In this document: positions 1 to 13,399 of the stretch, one piece after another
Numbering within the stretch: the stretch's first letter is position 1
Layout: every line of letters begins with the position of its first letter
Assembly: GCF_037975245.1 (NCBI RefSeq)
Contig: NC_092574.1
Coordinates: 12,177,213-12,241,212, forward strand
Length of the DNA stretch: 64,000 bases
Origin: Apostichopus japonicus
Taxonomy: Eukaryota > Echinodermata > Holothuroidea > Aspidochirotida > Stichopodidae
Direction of reading: 5' to 3'
Notes under the pieces: generated by a model
What the model was told of the DNA's origin: nothing
Database searches by the model: none
What the model saw: the letters and a program-made list of their open reading frames with translations, nothing else
Made by a program: the position numbers and the translations under genes

Positions 1-426
1 TTAATTGTAAAACTTATCAAACGCAGAACGTTATCAGAAAGCATGTGATAGGCCTTACATTGGCTTTCCACTCTCTGGGATTGCCGCTTAAAATTCCATC
101 ATAAAAAGTAAAACGGGACATTATTTGTAATATCAAACTTGGTGAATGCAGTATAGGGTATAAGGTATAACCATTAAATAAATCATTTACTATATATGCT
201 TTCTTCGACATTAAAACATTCGAGTAAATACTATCATTATTAATCTTTATATATGAATTGTTAACAACATATCGATTAAAATAATGATCTGGTTGGCCAA
301 GCACTACATACCACATAAAAGAAGGTGTTTGAAATGTCAATATCATTTTATAGAAAGAATGTTTAGAATGCTTTATATATCATGATATTTTTTTGAGTTG
401 AACAACATTAACACAAATTCTGACAG

Positions 427-1253
427 AGCACCATCTGTGGGGGAACCCTCATTGAGGCAAACTGGATTTTGACGGCAGCACATTGTCTCCATAGTAATCT
501 CACATTCGATGTTTATGCAGGTGAGTTCTCCCACTTGCACCGCTAGTCGGTGAAATAACGTTCAGTTGAGGGGTGGGGGCGGGGACTGGGGAATTTTACA
601 TTCAGTCTATGAAAGAAGTAGACAAATAATTCTGGCCCAGGTCGCCCACCGAAGCGGATTCTGGGGTTTATTCATTAGCAAAACCTTGCGTTTAGTTCTA
701 ATTACAGATGTTAATTACAGTCTAAATATACCTATAGTTGTATCTCTTTTTCTGGGAATATTCAATTGTGCATGAATGTGCTGAAAGTCATATAATCTGA
801 CGGTTTTCTGATAATATATAGAAAACAAACACTAGTAAAGCTTGTTTTGACATATATCTTTAATGAACTCCGAAAGATATATCTCGTGATCGTTTTATTG
901 CAGTCAATATCTTCAAATTGAGTATTTTGGCGCTTAGTAATACTTCAGTCATCATATTTAACATGCATACCGACAGGGATTTGCGGAGAAGCATACATGT
1001 TTTATTAAGTATCTTTTCGTTCCTTTTATTGATTGACTTCTTATTCCCTTCAATACCTTATAGGCATTGTTAATAGATTCGATGGGTCACGGAAGAAATT
1101 ACAAGTCAACCAGACCATTCTGCATCCCGACTACGATCCTGCCACAAAGAGGAATGACATAGCATTGATACAACTCAGAAAACCTGTTAAACTGAGTTTT
1201 CATATTAGAAAAGCTTGTCTGCCAGATCCCGCAAGAGGTGAGACCAAGCGCCC

Positions 1254-1309
<56 letters not shown>

Positions 1310-1590
1310 AATAACGGAAAAACTGTTAAACAACTATGCTGCATTTAGAGAAAGGCTGGATCTCGAGTGAGATACAATAATTGAATTAGGTAAGTGATTG
1401 GAAGTAAAACAGCCAATGTTTGGTTTTTGCAGAGCTTTCGAGCAAAACTAGCTCTTCTTCAGTGCATGATCACCGAAAGTGACAAGGAGTAGCAGGAATT
1501 GAAACTCTTTTATAGAGGAGATGTCGGAATGGTTGTAAGGGCAAAGCGACTTACTGATTTCTGCTGAATTGAGCAGAAGTTTTAGAGTTT

Positions 1591-1633
<43 letters not shown>

Positions 1634-4072
1634 AATAACGGAAAAACTGTTAAACAACTATGCTGCATTTAGAGAAAGGCTGGATCTCGAGTGAGATACA
1701 ATAATTGAATTAGGTAAGTGATTGGAAGTAAAACAGCCAATGTTTGGTTTTTGCAGAGCTTTCGAGCAAAACTAGCTCTTCTTCAGTGCATGATCACCGA
1801 AAGTGACAAGGAGTAGCAGGAATTGAAACTCTTTTATAGAGGAGATGTCGGAATGGTTGTAAGGGCAAAGCGACTTACTGATTTCTGCTGAATTGAGCAG
1901 AAGTTTTAGAAATTCGGATTATTTTAATCCGCGTCGGATTATTTTAATCCGATTCCGTCGTAATTGTAAAGGAATTGTTTTGGTTTATATGGGACGGCAA
2001 ATCGTTTCTGATGTTTAAACCGAATGGTGCCGTGGTCTTTAGGTTTAGTTCCCAGAAATTTTCTTTCGCTTTCCTAGATTTATCTGTCCAAGAATCGTTC
2101 TGGTCAATGGCAATAACACGCAAATTCTCAATTGAATGATTTTGGAGATTGAAGTGATTTGCAACAGGTTGGTAGATCTTTTTTGTTTTGATCGCCGATC
2201 TATGTTGTGTCATTCTCATTCTAAGAGTGTTTTTTGACTCTCCAATGTATTGTAAGTTACAAATATTGCAGTAGATGAGGTAAATGACATTTTTGGATAG
2301 GCAGTTAATTTTGTGCCGAATTTGGAACGTGCGTTTGGTTTGGTTGCTCTGAAAGGCCCCGGTCGAATCGACAAGTAAGCACGTTTTGCAATTTTGTGTA
2401 CAGGGCGATGATCCTGTAGTTTCTGTTATGCTTTCCCCTAATGAGGTGTCATCCCGAAAGGATGCCCGAACTAAGATATCCCGTAGGTTGCTGGGTCTTT
2501 TAAAAGCGATGACAGGTAATTCTGGGAATACTGATTTCAGGCGTTCGGTGCCTTGAAGTAGGTGAAAATTCTTCTGAATGATATTAGCCAGTGGTGGGAG
2601 ACCAGGGTGGAATTCAGTAACCAATGGTACCCTTTTGGAACTGGTTTGACGAGTTTTGTACGTCAATGTTTCGGTACGGGGTTTGCTTTTAGCCTTTTTG
2701 ATGGCATTTTCAATAGTACCCCGAAAATACTGTCTGTTTAGGAGGTGTTGTGACAGTTCTTTAGTGCGTGAATCAAAATCGACTTCAGAGGAGCAAATGC
2801 GTCGAATGCGCAACGCTTGACTGTACGGAATATTTCTGGTACAGTGACGTGGATGGCAACTGCTTGATAAGAGGTAGTTGTGCTTGTTCGTGGGTTTATT
2901 GAACAAGTCTGTTTTGAGTGAACCATTTTGTAGGGTCACGGTGGTGTCCAGAAAGTGAACGTCAAGTCCAGAAAAATCAGCAGTGAATTTGATAGTGTGA
3001 TGAAACGAGTTTATGTCATCAATGAAGAGTTTTAGATTTGCCTCCCCATGGGTCCATATCATAAAGATATCGTCAATGTGACGTAACCACGTGTGTGGTT
3101 TCAAGTTTTGTCGAGATAAAAATTCATTCTCGAGGTTTCCCATAAAGATGTTGGCAAAAGACGGTGCCATTTTGGTACCCATTGCGGTGCCATGAATTTG
3201 GATGTAGTGTTTGTTGCCAAATACCAGATTATTGTTGGTCAAGACGAGTTGCATTAATTCGGCCAATTCTTTCTTCGTGGGGGTTTTGCCACGGTTCGGT
3301 TTGAATGCTTTTGTGCAGGCCGAAATGCCCTCTTCGTTAGGGATATTTGTGTATAACGAAGACACATCCAAGGTAACTAACAGAGAAGATAAGGGAAGAT
3401 TTTTTATTTTCCCAATTTTCCGGATGAAATCCGTAGTGTCCTGCACATAGGACGGTAGGGCCGAAACAAGAGGTTGGATGAGGAGATCCACGAATTTGGA
3501 ATTTTTTTCAGTCGCTGTGCCATTACCCGATATTATGGGCCTCCCGGGATTGCCTTCTTTGTGAATTTTAGGCAGAAAATTAAAGCGACCAGGTTTTGGG
3601 TCGTTTTCCAGGAGGTTTTGGCCTAACTTGCGGTCAATGGAACCGTTAGAGACTATCTTTTGGATGACTCTTTTCACGTTTTGTGTGATTTCTTGAGTAG
3701 GATCAGAATCTAGGAGTTTGTAGTGTTGAGGGTTGCCGAGTAGTCTGTTGGCTTCCTCTCTGTAGAATTGTTTGCCCATAGCGACAATTGCAGAACCCTT
3801 GTCGGCTGGCTTGATGACAATGTCATCGCGCTTCCGGAGTTCATGAATGGCCTGTCTCTCAGTTTTGTTGAGATTGTCGCGGAAGACTGGGGCGGAGGTG
3901 TGTGTTTTAACATCCTCTTCAATGGCCGAAATAAATGATTCAAGAGGCGCACAATGGGCCTTGGGTAGATTCCACGAGCTTTTTGGCTTAAAATTGGAAT
4001 CCAAGTCGTTAGTTTGTTGCGTGGTGTTATTAACATTTTCGTCGGCAAAAAATTCACGGAGACGTAAGCGTG

Positions 4073-4156
<84 letters not shown>

Positions 4157-6221
4157 CATACATATACATGTCATCACACCAGAGGCACATCGATCATCAT
4201 ACATCTTGCAATGTTGTCCTACACGAGCCTCACAATTGAAGTGGAGTTTGCTACAAAATTTTTATAGACCTTTGACTTTGACATTTTACGTTAATTAATG
4301 TTTTTTAAACCTTCATTGCAATACCTTTGGTACCTTGAGTATGACATTTTCAGCTATTTTTTCGTTTTAGCATGTGCATATTAGCCAAAAGAAGTCTTTC
4401 TGTTCTTTTAATTTAAATTGCATGCAGTTTATTAATTAATCATCTTCAGTCAAGGCAGCAATTTCCTCTACGACTTAAGACAAGTGTTAGCGACTTAGTG
4501 TCGATCATTTGGTTGTTTTTACACTCGCGGAGTTTGATCTTTGACCTCCATTGATCATTCGTTATTGGCCTCTTACATTTAATAATGCACTGGAAACTTC
4601 ACCTTAAAAGAGTTTGATATCACACATGACCCTTTTTTACCTTTGACCTCGAACCTTTAACCTTATGACACCATAGCTGACGTTGACAATCCATCTAAAG
4701 GCCAGCAAATACCAAGCCAAATTGGGAGTCCTTCGCCCATAAGGAGAGGGAGTTCGTGACACACTTTTCCTCCTCACACATGGGAACACACACACACACA
4801 CAATGTTTTGAACCCCCCCCCCCCCCCAGCTCAAAAGCTTTTCCACATCATTTCATCGTGTTACTTTTTCACACTGCCCTCAACAAACCACATTTCAATT
4901 TAGTGCCAAATGGGTGAGGAGTAGGGCCTACATTTCCATAACATAACATAGAAAGTCATAAATGTTGGTATAATGGCACGCCTGTGTAGCAGCCTCGCTA
5001 GTATAGTTCTCTAAAGAACGATAATTGAAGTGAATCGAAAGAAATAGTTCCCTTATTAAGTACAGAAATGATTTGTATAGTAATCACATTTATGTGATTA
5101 CATACGTTTTGTGTTTCCTATTTATGAATAATATTAACATTTGTTGCAATAATTACAGATAGCTTCAATATAATTCGAGATATCTTCAATTCAATTTGAG
5201 ATATCAGAAATTGCATTTTTGATATCTTGAATTTTATTTAAGATATCTCAAATTGATTTTAAGATATCAAGAAATAAAGTTAAATATTAAAATGGGAAAC
5301 ATTATTTAAGATATTTGGAATTGAATTCGCGATATCCAAAATTGAATTCGAGTTATCGAGAATAAGAATTCGAGATATCTCGAACTCAATTTGGATATCT
5401 CAAATATGTTTTAATGATTGATATCTGGAAATGAATGAGAGATATCTAGAAATGAATTAGAGTTATCTGTAATTATTGAATTAAAGTTAAAATGGCGTAC
5501 CCTACGCCCAGCTGGGGATTTCCGATCAACCAGTAATTGGTGACCCCACCGAGACTCTCTAAGCAGGAACATCAACTTCTACCATGGCAAACTTTGCTAT
5601 GGCAACTGAAATAGACAAAATATAGGCCCAATGACAAACCGACTACAATACATCTCATCCTCGCTGTAAGAGCGATGATAATAAACTGAACGTAGCTGAT
5701 ATAAGCTTGGATGTGTTAACACATCCTTGCTATAATGTACAACGCTGTATGAATCACATTTCGATCATTCAAATTCACCAACAGAGAACCGGTTGCTCAC
5801 TGTTGGCGCTGCAGTTGTGACAGGATGGGGACACAACGGGTTAGTTGAAGCGGGTGCGGATCGATCCAACTTATTACCAGAACCCCACCTTCAGGAACTA
5901 ACCTTGCCACTTCGCAGGCGAGAAGAATGTGAAGTAAGTCTGGTTGGAAACGATGAAGAAGACTGGTTTGATGAAACTATGACGTGTGCTGGGTACCTCG
6001 GTCGAGAAGTAGGACCCTGCTCTGGAGATTCGGGAGGACCTTTAGTGAAGTATGCTAAAAGAGGAAATTCACGCCGTTGGACTGTCATTGGAGTTACCAG
6101 TTGGGGCATTGGATGTGCTTTGCAAACTGAGTTACATTTCTTCGCAAATGTCCCACACTTTGTTCCTTGGATTAATGAAAATATCAACCCGGAAGCAGCG
6201 CGGTTGAGGCGGAACACATAG
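427..6221 (+). CDS. S1 serine protease, 3' part (three exons; 5' exons outside window)
   Basis: Three exons join in frame: 427-520, 1064-1237 and 5785-6221, all with AG/GT borders and matching phases (1, 1). They encode the chymotrypsin-fold domain from just after its N-terminal strand to the stop. The His motif TAAHC is in exon 1, the Asp motif NDIALIQL in exon 2, and the Ser motif CSGDSGGPL in exon 3, so the whole catalytic triad is present. Family knowledge: secreted endopeptidase, with an activation peptide normally encoded upstream. By chymotrypsin numbering residue 189 reads as Gly (GPCSGDS) and the usual PGVY at 225-228 reads LHFF, so the S1 pocket is unlike trypsin. The product ends RRNT with no C-terminal extra domain. 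Intron 2 contains a Penelope-like element on the other strand. Signal peptide and any upstream domains are not visible. Confidence 0.85.
1257..1306. repeat. (TA)n microsatellite
   Basis: Uninterrupted TA dinucleotides directly after the exon 2 donor region of the protease gene and directly before pLTR copy A. Confidence 0.95.
1307..1586 (-). repeat. Penelope terminal repeat (pLTR), copy A
   Basis: A 280-bp unit beginning AGGAATAACGG and ending AAGTTTTAGA on the + strand. It repeats at 1631-1910 with a constant offset of 324 bp and no difference that I could see. (TA)n tracts lie on both sides. It contains the hammerhead-like core at 1435-1462. Confidence 0.85.
1435..1462 (-). ncRNA. Hammerhead-ribozyme-like core in pLTR copy A
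   Basis: On the minus strand the segment reads CTGAAGA, a single A, GAGC, a 7-nt loop, GCTC, then GAAA and G. This matches the hammerhead order CUGANGA - stem II - GAAA, with stem II GAGC/GCUC and one extra A. Flanking TGCA on both sides could form stem I. The bases after GAAA (GCTC) would give a two-base-pair stem III and a UC cleavage site. Hammerheads are known in Penelope-like pLTRs, often with tiny stem III that works as a dimer; here AGCU is self-complementary. Activity is inferred, not shown. Confidence 0.55.
1593..1630. repeat. (TA)n microsatellite between pLTR copies
   Basis: A 38-bp TA tract separates the two identical 280-bp repeats. Confidence 0.95.
1631..1910 (-). repeat. Penelope terminal repeat (pLTR), copy B
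   Basis: Second copy of the 280-bp unit, adjoining the 3' end of the RT ORF. Between it and the ORF stop are two copies of the palindromic word CGGATTATTTTAATCCG (1914-1930 and 1935-1951); the second overlaps the end of the ORF. Confidence 0.85.
1759..1786 (-). ncRNA. Hammerhead-ribozyme-like core in pLTR copy B
   Basis: Identical to the motif in copy A, 324 bp away in the same orientation. Having two tandem copies matters because minimal stem III hammerheads are thought to fold as dimers. Confidence 0.55.
1944..4076 (-). CDS. Penelope-like reverse transcriptase with C-terminal GIY-YIG endonuclease, 5'-truncated
   Basis: About 710 codons are open. Before 4076 the frame only reads (IY)n from the TA tract, so I start here; the true N terminus is missing. 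RT landmarks in order: [16 protein letters not shown] followed by [19 protein letters not shown] (about 3339-3381), the motif with the first catalytic Asp; [14 protein letters not shown] (about 3155-3195); and [10 protein letters not shown] (about 3055-3085), which is the catalytic DD box with His where most relatives have Tyr. Near the C terminus [18 protein letters not shown] (about 2235-2285), with a downstream arginine-rich helix and NH segment, matches the GIY-YIG nuclease of Penelope/Neptune-type elements. Such enzymes copy their RNA into nicked target DNA. No internal stop or frameshift was seen in this stretch, so the domain may be recently active, though the element is truncated. Confidence 0.9.
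4077..4156. repeat. (TA)n microsatellite at truncated 5' end of the Penelope-like element
   Basis: TA tract with one phase slip. The retroelement reading frame begins directly at its edge, so it marks the truncation or insertion junction. Confidence 0.95.
4157..5154. other. Intronic sequence, no gene seen
   Basis: Rest of protease intron 2. It contains a (CA)n run near 4788-4801 and a poly-C run near 4807-4827. I see no coding signal. Confidence 0.6.
5155..5480. repeat. Degenerate GATATC / AATTGAATT array
   Basis: About 325 bp built from loosely repeated words of about 20 bp: GATATCT followed by an AATTGAATT-like block, in both orientations since GATATC and AATT are palindromic. GATATC or AGATATCT recurs more than ten times. 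It lies in protease intron 2, about 300 bp before the last exon. Confidence 0.75.
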
Positions 6222-8041
<1,820 letters not shown>

Positions 8042-9014
8042 TCAATTCCCGTTGATATCTGATGACGTAGTATTCACGCAAAATTTAGTTGTGACATTAC
8101 TCATTTCCCTAAAACGTCTTAATTCTTTCTGAAAATTTGGCCCATATTTATGGATTTTATTCCATAATGTTCGATCGAATCGTTGATAGAGCATGACATC
8201 CCCTTTGTTTCATTTTCGTATCGCATTGGCCTGTTCTATACGTGTGGGCTCGCGGCTCACGTTTCGACGTTGCTTTTTCTTAATAAACATTATGTCTTCG
8301 AATTTCCAGCACATCATTTTCTTTAACAGCAGCAAGGATTTATCAAAGTAATCCGCAATTAAAACCAGATCCAATTCTTCTTCTATTGCTTTAATTTCCC
8401 TCAGTCTATATTGCATATTCATCTGTATAATCAACTTTTTCGGTCAATCCTAAATCAAACAGTTGCCCATTATAACCCAGACTACATGAAAAATATTTGC
8501 ACTTCGCTATTGCTGAGAGGAAATCATCAAGAGGTGACGTTTTGATGGCTCCGTACTGCTCTTTAGTGAGACGAAGAGCAAGTTTGAATAATGAGTGATA
8601 CTGCACCACAGAATACCATCACGAAACTGGTTCACGCAAGATAGTAACATACTGATCGGTAGGTTTCATAACCTTTTCCATGTTAGCTCTGTGAAAAGGC
8701 ACGTGGTTAACTAATACGTTAAATCCTTCATCTGTCGGTTGCCTTAGTAATATTTCCTGTGAAAAAGTTTGGTAACCCAGAATAAATCCAGTTGATGGTA
8801 GAGCAAATGTTAAATTTCTCCCATACCCATAACGTGCGATGATTGTGCCTAGTGTTGATCCGCCAGTTTTGTGCGTTTTCGCAAGTACAATGCTGTTTCT
8901 TGGTTGACAGTGATTATCTTCTGAATGTAAGTTGATTCGAAGAGTTTGGGACCTTTTCAAACAACAGAACGTAAAAGAAAAGATGATAAATGTGAAATTG
9001 GTGGTTTTTCTCAT
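8042..9014 (-). pseudogene. Galactose 3-O-sulfotransferase (Gal3ST) family, broken copy
   Basis: Minus-strand reading from ATG 9014 gives a short hydrophobic N-terminal anchor (FTFIIFSFTFCCL), then KTHKTGGSTLGTII, the 5'-PAPS binding loop, and TILREPVS, the 3'-phosphate site. The frame meets TGA at 8621-8619 but continues after it in the same frame with family-like sequence (WYSVVQYHSLFKL, FDLGLTEKV). Near 8410 a frameshift is needed to continue as LVLIADYFDKSLLLLKKMMCW. A second in-frame TGA at 8212-8210 is followed by LYQRFDRTLWNKI and the end of the protein at 8042. Family role: Golgi type II enzymes that transfer sulfate from PAPS to the 3-OH of galactose. Two stops and one shift indicate a pseudogene, or poor local sequence. 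It has no introns, so it could be a retrocopy or from a single-exon gene. Total about 324 codons. Confidence 0.85.
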
Positions 9015-12000
9015 TTCCGATAAATTGAATTTCAGCCGTACATAAAGTAATGCAAGACGATCTGTGGGAAATAAGGCAAGTCTGATGGGAGGGAAAGTGC
9101 TTGTAATGTGTGTGACAGAACTTTAATACCTAATCCTCACACATAAACACTTGTCTTTATCACAAACAATTGAAATTTCATGGCTAATAAACATCGCACT
9201 TAAACATTCACTTGTTTGCAGCCCCTCTCCTTCGCGCCCAATCCGTCACCCTGCGCGGTAAAGGCCAAGATTTGCATTTATCGCTCCCAATGGCTGGGGT
9301 CCATATGCATAAGCTTCATAACAATATCAACTAGCAGCAGCTGCACAGAATCGCTCATCACATACCACTTTTCGCAAGGCCAGTTTGCTACACTCAGAAA
9401 TGAAAACAGTCTAGCAGCAGAATGTACGCGTTTGAGTAGACAATTAAGTTTATTTATTTGTCGGCGTGTTATGCCACGGGTGTGAAGGGTCTGTGGTTAT
9501 GCATCGCACAACTCTGTAAAGAAGTTAAATCAAACCGAAACAGTTTGAAGATGATACAAAATATCACCATATGATAGAAACGTAACAATTTTGCACCCAA
9601 AATGAATTGATGCATTTTCCGTATGTTAATGTTAACGTTTGAAGAGAATGATGTTGAAAACAGATCAAGGCTTTAAAAAGAAAGTTTGAGCACAGAGCAA
9701 CGCTTTGAGAAATGTTCCACTAAACATTTTTCTTCCAAGTTTCAGATTTATGCTGAATTAAAAACTGTTGGTACATGTATACTAAGTAGAAACGTGCGCA
9801 TCATTTTTTGAAAGCTGGTTTGTTCTGGTAATAGTTTTCAAGGATTTTGTTTTAGCTGAGGGACCATCATGACCATTCTTACTGCAGAGAGGCAGTGACT
9901 GTAAATAGGTTATAAGGGGCTGAAACAATACCAGCTTGTAGGGTTGAAACCATGTAGAGTCCAAATTTTTATTCCCTACCAAATTAGAATATTTTTAACT
10001 CATTTAGCCAATAATACCAAGACAGATGATTTTCAGACAATAATTGAACCTTTTGTTACGAACTGATGGATGTTAATGAACACATACAAGTCCTCGCAAA
10101 AGCAAAGAAAAAACTTGTCAACAAAGCTTTCGTCTTATGACAGTCGCCAGTTCATACAGTACGTGTATGCGAATCACGATGCACTGCGTACACGTGTATG
10201 TACATATCCATATATACACATGCGTGTACATCGCGTAAGCAAGAACTTCCCAATTTGAATAATTCAGCATCAAAAGTGCAAGACCCAGCCAATGAGAAGC
10301 TAAGTATGCCAATGATGGCCTTTATCGCGCTGGAAAATTAAAAACATTTTGCGACCCGGCGAATTGTTATATCATGAACCATATAACTTCCTGGAAAAGG
10401 TTGCATATACGTTTTAAGGTAAATAAGATGTCGAACCATAAAAACTTTATCCGGCGAATATGAGAAAAACAAAATATTCTGTTTCATTAGCTTGAGAATA
10501 GTTTAGTTCATGGTCACCTACAAGCTCAGCATATTTATCAGAGTCGCGACCCAAACCATGCAGCTGCCATTGTACATGTAACTATTATTCTGTAAAATGA
10601 CAAATAAACTGCATAAGATAATTTTTCGCTATAACATACCTTCAATAACGTAACAAAAACAAGTTCGATTTCGAGGACAAGGTATCGTCTGTTGTTGCAC
10701 TTTGTATTCAAGAAAAAGAGCTTAAAAGAGAGAGGTGTGGTGTTGAAGGTTTACTGAGGATTGTTATTCTACCATTATTACACCCTGTAAGAATAACATA
10801 TTCAGGACAATAATCTTCGACCCCTCGAATATTGTCTCGCAGTATGAGGACCAAATATTAAACAAATGTCATAGTGTGTTATTTGTTGTATAGCTTATTA
10901 TTGTTGGCTTGCTGGTATATATTCCCATACAAGGTCGCAGTGGCGTTGAATGTTTGTTAAGGTGTGGGTTGGGGAAGGAGGGTGTGGGGGGGATCGAGTC
11001 AAAACTTTCTGTGACTGTACTTAAGTAGGAGCTGAACCTTTATTAGCCCAGAGGCGAGTCAAATATTTTGTAAAGGAGGATTGCTGCCATTGGGTCACTG
11101 AAGTCGACTCCCATGATAACAAAATTAGACGTCAAATGGTGCATTCTACAGCATATTTATATACTACAATAAGGTATATATGAGTAGCTCTAAACGCAAG
11201 ACTTTATGGTTGAATAATGGGGGGGGGGGGTGGCAAATGGGCGGAGAGCAAGTGAACACAGCCTTTAGCAATAATAGAGATGCAATTTACAAATGCCAAT
11301 TCAACTAACATTCGTAGTAAAAAGTCTTCATAAAAAAATTCCAAATGATATTTTCACGACGATTTCATGTTTGTAAAGGATCGTGAAGTTCAGGACATAT
11401 ATGATCAGTTATACTCACCGAGTTGTTTCGTTCGAACCACGTGTTAGCTGATAGATAATATGCGTTGTAACAATATAAATAGCCAATAATGAAAAGAAGA
11501 TTAAAAGATATTTTATAGACATATTTTCCACGTTACAAGTTAAGATACATAAATATACTCTGAACGATTGATATGTTCCGCTAACGTTGCTTGTTCAATA
11601 ATATCTTATCGTGACAGAAACGCAAACACCTTCTCGGGTGTTTGTTTTAATTAGTGAATGCGACTGAATTTGGGCCTTTTTCTTCTTCAATGAACATTGC
11701 TTTGACTTGCAACCTTCACAGAGGTAATGGGTCTGTTTAAGATAACTTTATTTTGTCGTCGACCTTAAAACACACTGCTATTAGTCCAGGTCGAATTTCT
11801 ATAATACTATACATTTTTCATGTCAAGAAACAACGGATATTGACTGGGAAAAAAAAAATAATAGAAAAGAGCAATGATATTTATGGCTAGAACGGTATTC
11901 GAACCATAATACAGCGCTCTGTATAGTAATTTCTTTGACACGGGCTCTCCAACGAACAAATGAACAATCACTTGATCAAGTTTTACTGTCATATTTTCCG

Positions 12001-12059
12001 TAGTATGTCAAAATTACAAATTTAAGGAGTAAAGCAACAACACTTCGAAACAAGTGTCA
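9015..12059. other. No gene recognised
   Basis: AT-rich sequence with many stops in all frames. Local features are a poly-G run near 11219-11230 and another G-rich stretch near 10980. Short open frames here show no family motif. Confidence 0.55.
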
Positions 12060-12560
12060 AAAGTTTGACAATTTCGACATGAAACCTCAATATCAAGAAG
12101 TTAAAACGTTCCAAATTCGTTAAACCACGTCACAACTTGCTTGTAAAACATTACATTTTCGGATTATATTTTGAAATTTTTATGTTAAACGTCAACATTT
12201 CAATAACAAAATGTGGAAAGCAGTAGTCTAAGAATAAACGTCACATTTTTGGCATGAAACATGAAAAGTAACGCGGTATATAACCGTAAAAATCCTCAGA
12301 TAAAACTTAAAATGTTTGACATAAAACATCAACATTTTGAGATAAAAAGTCAAAATGAGAGTTAAAATGTTGGAATTGCGACATAAAATGTGGAATTTTG
12401 AAGTGTAACATCGCAGGTTTAGTTACAGAACGTGACATTTAGAGAAGGGACGTAGAATTTTGTATATAAAAACGTCAACATTTCGACACAAAATATAAAC
12501 ATTTTGCAATGAATTGTCAAGATTTTGAGAAGAAACTTTAATAATGTACATACAAAATGT
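12060..12560. repeat. Degenerate ACATAAAATGTCAACATTTTGA array
   Basis: About 500 bp in which words such as GTCAACATTTTGA, CATAAAACATCA, ACAAAATGT and their complements recur every 15-25 bp with heavy variation. It ends in (GTAAA)n at 12560-12577. No coding signal. Confidence 0.7.
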
Positions 12561-12577
12561 AAAGTAAAGTAAAGTAA

Positions 12578-13399
12578 ATCATCCAAATGTCCAAATTAAG
12601 TATTGAATATTACTCTCCACTAACATTAGATGTTACCGTAACTGGTACAGCATCGAACAATGAAATGTTTGGGTCAAAGATTTACCAGCTATATGGTAAA
12701 ATTGTAATTATTTTCGAAATGGTAGACTTGTTACAAACAAGACAGTACCAATTTCCTTCCCGACACACCTGGCGATCATCATTTTACCCAACAGCCATGA
12801 AGACCATCGCCCTGGTAAGATTTTCACCGCAAAACAACATGATATTTCTGACACATCGTAAACATTTCCCGACAATTTTTGCTTTTGCTCTAAATTAAAA
12901 TAATATCTGTGGTGTTACACCCACATACCTTCCTACCCTACAGCGCAAGTGACGCCCAGATGATAACTTAGAAGTTTGCGACAATGATTACCTAAAAAGG
13001 TCATGATTTAACATGCCGCTAATAATTATGTATGTATGTTTGATGATCATTTTGCTGTAACCATAGAAAATAAGGTGACTAGGATAGAGTTTATTTAGGT
13101 GACTCGTCTAAGTACGAAGTGGCATACATCATATTTATCGCCAACTCAAACTGGTTGCGCTCTACTCTTTTAACCATAGTAACAAATACTACATTCCTCA
13201 CCTCCTCTAAATTTCGGAACAACCCTTTAAATGCAAACTGGAACATCAATTAAGAATGCTAATTCTACATTAATGGAAGATTAAATATGCACTGAATCAT
13301 ATTATAATTATTTTGGGTTAAAGATAAGATTACAAATTAATAGTTAACATTATCGAGTTCATGGGTAGACTACACTTAATCAACATCGATACATCCTGA
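12578..13399. other. No gene recognised
   Basis: A frame of about 100 codons at 12587-12898 (+) has no recognisable motif and lacks splice support. Nothing else was seen. Confidence 0.45.

Larger units (their letters stand above)
1255..4156 (-). mobile_element. Penelope-like retroelement, 5'-truncated, bounded by (TA)n
   Basis: Read on the minus strand the order is: (TA)n 4156-4077, RT/GIY-YIG ORF to 1944, a 280-bp terminal repeat 1910-1631, (TA)n 1630-1593, a second copy of the repeat 1586-1307, then (TA)n to about 1257. The ORF emerges directly from the microsatellite, so the 5' end is lost. Penelope-like elements carry LTR-like repeats (pLTRs) in direct or partial tandem arrangement, and the GIY-YIG-bearing ones often sit in AT-rich simple repeats; both fit. 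The two terminal repeats look identical by eye, which suggests a recent event. The element lies antisense in intron 2 of the serine protease gene. Confidence 0.85.

Noticed and set aside
17-346. 109-codon open frame on the minus strand
   Set aside because: No family motif, no supporting splice sites, AT-rich composition like the surrounding intergenic DNA.
11880-11960. tRNA-like B box GGTTCGAATACC on the minus strand
   Set aside because: One base too long for the B-box consensus, and no cloverleaf or A box could be folded by eye. At most an old SINE trace.
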